This document shows positions 58,030 through 64,000 of a DNA stretch of 64,000 bases, in pieces; positions within the stretch are counted from its first letter, which is position 1; each line of letters opens with the position of its first letter. Position numbers and translations under genes: made by a program. This DNA is from Chirona hameri. Its lineage: Eukaryota > Arthropoda > Thecostraca > Balanomorpha > Balanidae. The DNA lies in the NCBI GenBank assembly GCA_036785665.1, contig JAXIVJ010003238.1, positions 1 to 64,000 of the forward strand, in the 5' to 3' direction. The notes under the pieces were generated by a model. It was not told where the DNA came from. It ran no database searches and saw only the letters and a program-made list of their open reading frames with translations.

Positions 58030-59425
58030 CCAAAATAGATTTCCACATATGGAGTCAAAATTTTGAGTTCTTAACCTGAACAGACGCGGTTCCAGGGCAC
58101 GTTATTGGGAGGGTTCTGCGGCGACATTTGGCGATAATACGGAAATGCGATCTTCACGGTTTCTTCCTAACTGCCTCAAGTATGAAGGAGTTACATCGGT
58201 TTACGGTGATTGAAGCAAGTGAAAATTAGTTGATGTTAATGAAATATCATACAAATTTTCCTGGCAGAGGCGGTTTCAGGGGCTTGAAAAAGGGGGTCCA
58301 GGAAGTATTCAATGCTTGGTGGGAAGTCAATAGAGCGATGTAAGGAGCATTTATAGCTATCAAGATGTAAAAGATAGCTTCTCCTTCCATTATTTGCATA
58401 ATGTATTACATATAGAGTTGCAGAGGCGTGTTCAGAGACATGAGAGGGGGTGACTGGCATGGTGATGACGATATGCCAGAGATTACGTCGCAATAGACGG
58501 TTAGTTTATAATGATATATGCACATATGAGGCCAGGAGAGGGAATGATGTGATTTTTTTTTACAGAGGCGCGCTCAGGAATGGAAGAAAGGGAGTCATAT
58601 TATTGGAAGGGAACTAAGATGCATGGCCTACATGGGCCTACAATGACATAACATACTGCAGTTTTCGGATGAAACATACACCACAGGGTACTCTACGAAC
58701 GATTATAAGATAATATGCGAGTCCAGGTAGGGTAAAAGGGGGGGGGGGGGTAAGCAATGTGAATTGAAGTTGGAAGTGAAATAGTCACTGTTCACTAGTT
58801 AGTATCATAATAGTGGATAATATACCTATCAAAAGGTCTTGCGCCTCCCCACTTTGGATCCTGGATACGCCTATGTTGAAGTAGAACATGCAAAAAGGAA
58901 CTATCTACGATCAGTAACATATTTATAGTGCTGGGTAGCAACTTGCCTGCGGTTAATTGTTTTCCCATTTGACCTCCCTTTTGCACTACCCTGGTACCGC
59001 CTATGGCAAAAACTATGCTTTATAACTGTTTTTTTTCTTCTTCTTCTTCTTATGTCACAATAGCACACCATTTCAATTATAAAAAACAACATATAAAAAT
59101 GGATTTATTACGCATTTACTTCACCCCCATATTGAGTGACCTGCACACGCCTATGATTTGTCAATTTTCAAAAGTCACCACCATATATTAATCTCCAATT
59201 CAATCTCTATCGATTCCCATTGGTTGCGTTAAAATCGGTTGATAAACATGACAGCTATGTTTGATCACAAATACCTCTCAAATTTATATTTTTTGCCCCT
59301 GTTGCCCTCCTATCACTAATTTAGGATTTTTTGTTTTGTTTTAGAAATGTAGATCGTGTTAAGGAAATCAAATGCCGTTTAATTTGTGAAAATCGGACTG
59401 GTAGATCTCGAGATCTCCGGGGGGG
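58030..59425 (-). mobile_element. Family B element, second copy, inverted and truncated at both ends
   Basis: Reverse-complement match to 55,559-56,912, including the AGATCTCGAGATCT segment, the GTGATATTACTTACTAG-type middle and the AAAATTTTGAGTTCTTAAC segment. Both TTAA termini are missing. The same ordered boxes are present in reverse. The lost terminus falls in a G-rich tract. Confidence 0.7.
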
Positions 59426-59436
59426 AGGGGGGCTAT

Positions 59437-59635
59437 GTCACTTGACCTGGTCTGTTGAACTGACCTGAGATGACCCGATATTTTTTCTTCTTCAAAGTGT
59501 GCGCAATTGATGTCCTAACAGGTGTGTCAAAACCCGGCGGCGCTGCGCGCCGCCGTTTTTTCGCTATCTTTGCAAAAAATCTGAGAGGGGGGGGGGGGGC
59601 GGAAATCAACCCCCGCCCTGCAGTGCGCGGGTTAA
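59437..59635 (-). mobile_element. Family A element, terminal fragment
   Basis: Inverted match to 35,590-35,785: the AGCGCCGCCGG hairpin core, the GGAAATCAACCCC block, the CAGTGCGCGGGTTAA terminus (TTAA at 59632-59635) and the first AGGTCA cluster. It is truncated internally where it meets the family B copy. Confidence 0.75.
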
Positions 59636-59902
59636 GCTCGAATACCAAAATAAGGTGACCGGCCCAAATCTGGAGAAAAAAAGAAATGGGGTTACCTTTT
59701 TGCCACAAAAAGTTGCCCCCCCCAACAAACAAAAAACCGACGGCTGGATCCGCCAGTGCGCTGGCTACACAGCTATATTTAACCGGGCTCAATTTGTTCC
59801 TCCACAAACAACCTCTTGCCAATCCACAGCTCATTGAATGGCTATTAGGAAAACACAGATAACTTTTAAACTCATCAGCTTCCTCTCACTTGTGACTTTA
59901 AC

Positions 59903-61218
59903 TTAACACGCGCACTGCCGGGGGTGATTTCCGCCCCTCACCCTTCCGGTTTTTCATGAATAGCAGAAAAACAGCGAAACCAAATTTTGCACAGCTGTGT
60001 TGGCATAAATTACCCACATAGTCTGAATTTGTTTACCTCGGGTCAATTCAGGTCAGGTCACCAGGCCAGGTCACGTGACCCCACCTCCAAAAAGTTTGCG
60101 GTCATACCACAGCTACAGGGGTTGGCTGATCGGTTTCACACTTACAGGATTTCATGAGATCATAGGTATTTATAATTCATTTTTTGGATGGATTTTTGAT
60201 ATCGGTGATCTAAGGTCGGGTCAATTTCGTGACCTCCCCATTATAATTCAATGGGGAAATATGCAAATGCTTCCTAATCCGAGGATACACATGATATCAG
60301 CCCAATTCCTTCTGGATCATGTTATCATAGGCCATTATTGATGAACCAGGTGTCATTTTTGTTCAGTGACCCCTACAGGGTCAGCCGAGGTTATCCGAGG
60401 TCACCAACACTGTGTTTGTTGTTGTAAATAACTATCGAAAGAATGACGATGGATGAGTGAAACCAGTACCAATGTGTTTGTCTCATCGAGACACGTCTCC
60501 CAATATGCAACATGACCTACTAGGGTCACCACTTGACCTTGACTTGATATCAATTTCTAAGTTGACCTAACCTGGTCAACATAAATATTATTCGAAGTGC
60601 CTTGACGAGAAAAACACGATGGCGTCAAAATTATTTCCCTATACTTATTAGGTAAAAAGCTATTTGCGAAAACAAAAACTTTGACCTGATGTCAAATTTC
60701 TAAGTTGACCTAACCTGGTCAACATGAATATTATTCGTAGCGCCTTGACGGGACAAACACGATGGCTTTACAATTATTTCCCAATATTTGTTAGGTAAAA
60801 AGCTATTTGCGAGAAAAAAACTTTTGTAAAAATCTTTTTGACCTGTGATGCCCTCTGGAGTCTGAAACCTTAACTATGGACCTGAGCGAAAATGTAAGAA
60901 GACCTTAGCGATTGCATGTTTCCAGAGCTTTTGATTGTTTTTTCCGTTTGTTCCTAACTATCATAGTTCCCGAGATATTTGGATGTTTATGGAGCGAAGT
61001 CCTAAAACGGGAAAATCTGACCTTTGATGACCTCTGGTGACCTCGATATTGACCTGACCTAAAAACAACGAATACTTTCGATAGAGCTTGTCTCGAGCTA
61101 TCTAACGCCGTTTTCCGCTTGTCGCTAAGTTGCGTGATTTTCGAGATATTATGGGGCGGAAATCAACTCGCCCGGCCGTTCGTAGTTGGCGCAAACCCAC
61201 CCGCAGTGCGCGTATTAA
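59903..61218 (+). mobile_element. Family A TTAA element, copy 2, complete (AGGTCA-rich)
   Basis: TTAACACGCGCACTGC at 59903 and TTAATACGCGCACTGC (reverse complement) ending at 61218 bound 1,316 bp. TGATTTCCGCCCC lies just inside each end in inverted orientation. The interior matches copy 1 at 35.6 kb segment by segment, including its AGGTCA/TGACCT clusters. It contains a ~148-bp internal tandem duplication absent from copy 1. No coding capacity. Confidence 0.8.
60554..60850. repeat. ~148-bp direct duplication inside family A copy 2
   Basis: TTCTAAGTTGACCTAACCTG is found at about 60554 and again about 147 bases later. The match continues through GGTCAACAT, GCCTTGACG and TTAGGTAAAAAGCTATTTGC. 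Confidence 0.85.
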
Positions 61219-61735
61219 CATTCGTGAAACAAAGTTAAAACCCGCTTGAAACACAGCCACAAATCACTTTAAAGGTGGCACGATGAGCACACCGAACTAC
61301 AAAAGTGCAAAAACTTTCAACTGATCAAACATTTTCTTCTTTTCATCCTTTCTCATTTTTTCGTTTCTGCGTGTTGATTCTGCGTTTTCTAGTTACACTT
61401 TTGCGACTTTGCGTTTCGATTTTGGGATTTACCGTACCCATTATGCACTTTTCTTTTCTTCACTTTCTCATTTCGTTCAGTGGAGCCTGCACTGCATATT
61501 AACACGAAGTAAAAATTTTATGGACGTGAGAAAACACAAAGTCGACCTGATTAAACGCAAAAGTGAAGCGATAAATTGTAAAAGCACGCAGTGGAGCCCG
61601 GCAGTTAGAATAAAACAAATAGCGCATGGCCTGAAACGCCCATTGCGAGAAATTCGCTCATGGCAGTTTATGCATTCAAAAGTTATTGTCGAAAAATATG
61701 GTCCCAAGCGGTCTGCCGTTCACAGTAGTCACTAC
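61219..61735. other. Spacer with repeat fragments
   Basis: AT-rich; shares short blocks with 57035-57245. No gene. Confidence 0.35.
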
Positions 61736-61737
61736 AG

Positions 61738-62318
61738 GAGTGTTACAGTGTTACAGTGGTACAGACTACAGTGTTACAGTGTTGCAGTGTTAGTGTTACA
61801 GTGTTACAGTGTTACAGTGTTACAGTGTTACAGTGTTACAGTGTTACATTGTTACATTGTTACAGTGTTACAGTGGTACAGTGTTACAGTGGTGCAGTGT
61901 TACAGTGTTACAGTGTTACAGTGTTACAGTGTTACAGTGTAACAGTGTTACAGTGTTACAGTGTTACATTGTTACAGTGTTACAGTGGTACAGTGTTACA
62001 GTGTTACAGTGGTGCAGTGTTACAGTGTTACAGTGTTACAGTGTTACATTGTTACATTGTTACAGTGTTACAGTGGTACAGTGTTACAGTGGTGCAGTGT
62101 TACAGTGTTACAGTGTTACAGTGTTACAGTGTTACAGTGTTACAGTGTTACAGTGTTACAGTGTTACAGTGTAACAGTGTTACAGTGTTACAGTGTTACA
62201 TTGTTACAGTGTTACAGTGGTACAGTGTTACAGTGGTGCAGTGTTACAGTGCTACAGTGCTACAGTGCTACAGTGTTACAGTGTTACAGTGTTACAGTGT
62301 AACAGTGTTACAGTGTTA
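61738..62318. repeat. 8-bp minisatellite (GTGTTACA), about 72 copies
   Basis: Tandem GTGTTACA octamers with recurring variants (ATTGTTAC, GTGGTACA, GTGGTGCA). These appear in the same order at about 61855, 61971, 62055 and 62201, so longer blocks were copied. The plus frame reads SVTVLQCY-type repeats, not a gene. Confidence 0.95.
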
Positions 62319-63610
62319 CATGTCATGACAGCTGCAGTAGCAGCGACGTAGCAGTACAGCTCGGAGATGATGTGTTGTTGTGGGGTGTGGCTGTGATGTG
62401 TTGAAGTGACTACACTCCCCACTGCCCGCTCATCTGTCTCGCTTGTTTCGTCATACTCCGCTCAGCATAACGCCAGGGATAAAACGAGCCGACCAAAACC
62501 GCTTTATACAATACGGCCGCCCCGCCCTGTGGTAGTGCACTACGAGTGTGTTTGTTTGTTTGGGTTGTGGGGCGGGTTTGCACTGCCGGAGTACTCCGTC
62601 ATTGCCCTGGCGGCTGGCGTCTGGTGCAGCGGGGGGGGGGGGGGTCTGTATCGGAAGGTCAGCCATGCGCTGAGGCGTTGTCGGAGACAAGCGCACTCCT
62701 CTCAACATGACTGGAGACAATTGCAGTGGCTGTGGAGGGGGGGGGGGGGGCGGAGACATTATTCGTTAGATGCTAGCAGGTTTCAGGGGATTTGCGTAAT
62801 GTCTTCGTGACCGAATGTGCCAATTCCGGAGGTATTATGAGAATTTCGACATGCACCGCCCACGTTGATAGGGGATAAACTGTGAATAATATAGTATGGG
62901 TGAGCTTATTTGGGATAAGCTTGTTTTCTATTTTCGCGCGGATTTCATGCATGTGTTGTTCTTTGGCAGAATATGACATGACGTCCTTCTGGCGGCCAGT
63001 AAGCTGATTACCATGTAAGTATCAATACAATGGTTGCGAGTGATTATCCAATGAATATAACCTCCATTCTTCACTAGCTTACTGCATTCAAAGTTTATGA
63101 CCACTCCGTAATCCGTAAAGCGATTATGCTTTGCAGTTAACAAAGCGTTTAACGCAAAGCCTAATGCGTATATTGCATACTATAATTCATTTTGGCAGCC
63201 TTCTTACGTTGCACGGGCGACCATTAATTTTTGATTTTTTGACACAACAAAGTCCAATATCAGAGGATGTCTCGCAATTCACGCATGGTCTGGCAAAACG
63301 CAAATTTCGAGTATTCATCAGTCAATCAAAAAGGAGGATAATATTATCCGCCGTTTATTACCGAGCGGGTGCGAAGCGCCCGTGAGGTTTCTCGTCAACT
63401 TACTAGACGAATTTACATTTGATCCGGCCCGACCCGGCCCGACCCGGCCATACATACGCTTTTCAGAAGCTAATAACTTTGCAACCACTGCTCCGATTGA
63501 GATTGTGTTTTCACCATTATATAGGTCCATCAAATCAATTTTGTTTTTGGTATAGTGCGTTCTGATAGAGGTGGTATCACAGCGCGTGGCAGTTGGCACA
63601 CGCAAACGTC
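62319..63610. other. Spacer without a supported gene
   Basis: Two G homopolymers (about 62631-62643 and 62738-62750) in a GC-rich patch, then AT-rich sequence. No exon supported. Confidence 0.4.
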
Positions 63611-63615
63611 GAAAT

Positions 63616-63708
63616 GAACAAAAAACCTTGCAAAAATGATTATTGATAAAAAAAATGGCTGTCACAGCCATTTTTTATCAATAATCATTTTTGCAAGTTT
63701 TTTTGTTC
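63616..63708. repeat. ~45-bp long-stem hairpin (fold-back)
   Basis: GAACAAAAAACCTTGCAAAA... at 63616 folds onto ...TTTTGCAAGTTTTTTTGTTC ending 63708, with a 3-base loop (TCA) at 63662-63664. The stem is nearly perfect, differing only by length changes in the A/T runs. The size would also fit a small-RNA precursor, but the tiny loop favours a fold-back element. Confidence 0.9.
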
Positions 63709-63721
63709 GTTAATAGTATTA

Positions 63722-64000
63722 TAATGGTATTAGTATTAGTAATAGTATATTACTATATTATATACTAGTATATTAGTATACTAGTATATTAGTATACTAG
63801 TATATTAGTATACTAGTATATTAGTATACTAGTATACTAGTATATTAGTATACTAGTATATTAGTATACTAGTATATTAGTATACTAGTATATTAGTATA
63901 CTAGTATATTAGTATACTAGTATATTAGTATACTAGTATATTAGTATACTAGTATATTAGTATATTGTTAATAGTATATTAGTATTAGTAATAGTATTAT
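63722..64000. repeat. AT-rich 16-bp palindromic array at window edge
   Basis: Alternating AGTATACT and AGTATATT octamers (16-bp period) from about 63760 to 63960, with looser ATTAGTAATAGT repeats on both sides. The array is still running at the window end. Confidence 0.95.

Larger units (their letters stand above)
57690..59758. mobile_element. hAT-like composite element with perfect 8-bp target duplication
   Basis: CACTGGCGGATCCAG at 57690 and its exact reverse complement ending at 59758 are flanked by CGCTGGCT at 57682-57689 and 59759-59766, a perfect 8-bp duplication. The outer ~340 and ~120 bases are the element's own; in between lie an inverted family B copy and a family A fragment. The ends carry G/C homopolymers just inside the inverted repeat. 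No transposase is visible. Confidence 0.65.

Noticed and set aside
61409..62328. SVTVLQCY-repeat proteins
   Set aside because: Octamer GTGTTACA array read-through.

Overview
The window reads as nuclear DNA of a metazoan, most likely an invertebrate. There are no operons or dense long genes. Metazoan splice signals, CpG-rich GC islands, abundant micro- and minisatellites and small non-autonomous DNA transposons are all visible. The exact lineage cannot be told from the sequence. No complete protein-coding gene is present; what can be supported is a handful of candidate exons. Most long open frames are read-through of GC-rich tandem repeats whose unit lengths (7, 10, 11 bp) keep all frames open.

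Layout. (1) About 1-26.4 kb is GC- and CpG-rich, packed with tandem repeats: a 62-copy 11-mer, a 69-bp array, several heptamer arrays built on related GACT/GGTCAG cores, and a 1.2-kb GGCCC-rich 10-bp array. It also holds repeated GTCACGTGAC E-box palindromes and two candidate exons: a minus-strand signal-peptide exon at 17.7 kb and a plus-strand presequence-like first exon at 24.9 kb. (2) About 26.4-39.2 kb is AT-richer and transposon-laden, with TTAA-flanked inverted-repeat elements, hAT-like elements with 8-bp target duplications, long-arm fold-backs and many poly(G)/poly(C) tracts. (3) 39.2-41.1 kb is a GC-rich stretch with a possible small minus-strand exon. (4) 41,123-51,362 is a satellite of 160 consecutive 64-bp units with no net length change, each able to form an 11-bp stem, with higher-order duplications inside. 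(5) 51.4-52.7 kb is another GC-rich island with a minus-strand splice donor and a ~180-bp polypyrimidine tract. (6) 53-64 kb is a second transposon graveyard, with nested TTAA and hAT-like elements, followed by an 8-bp array, a long hairpin and an AT-rich 16-bp palindromic array at the window edge.

The most notable material is non-coding: the hairpin satellite, a family of TTAA elements whose termini carry G/C homopolymers, one such family densely loaded with AGGTCA nuclear-receptor-type half-sites in two independent copies, and another whose interior carries eight regularly spaced boxes that switch orientation partway along.
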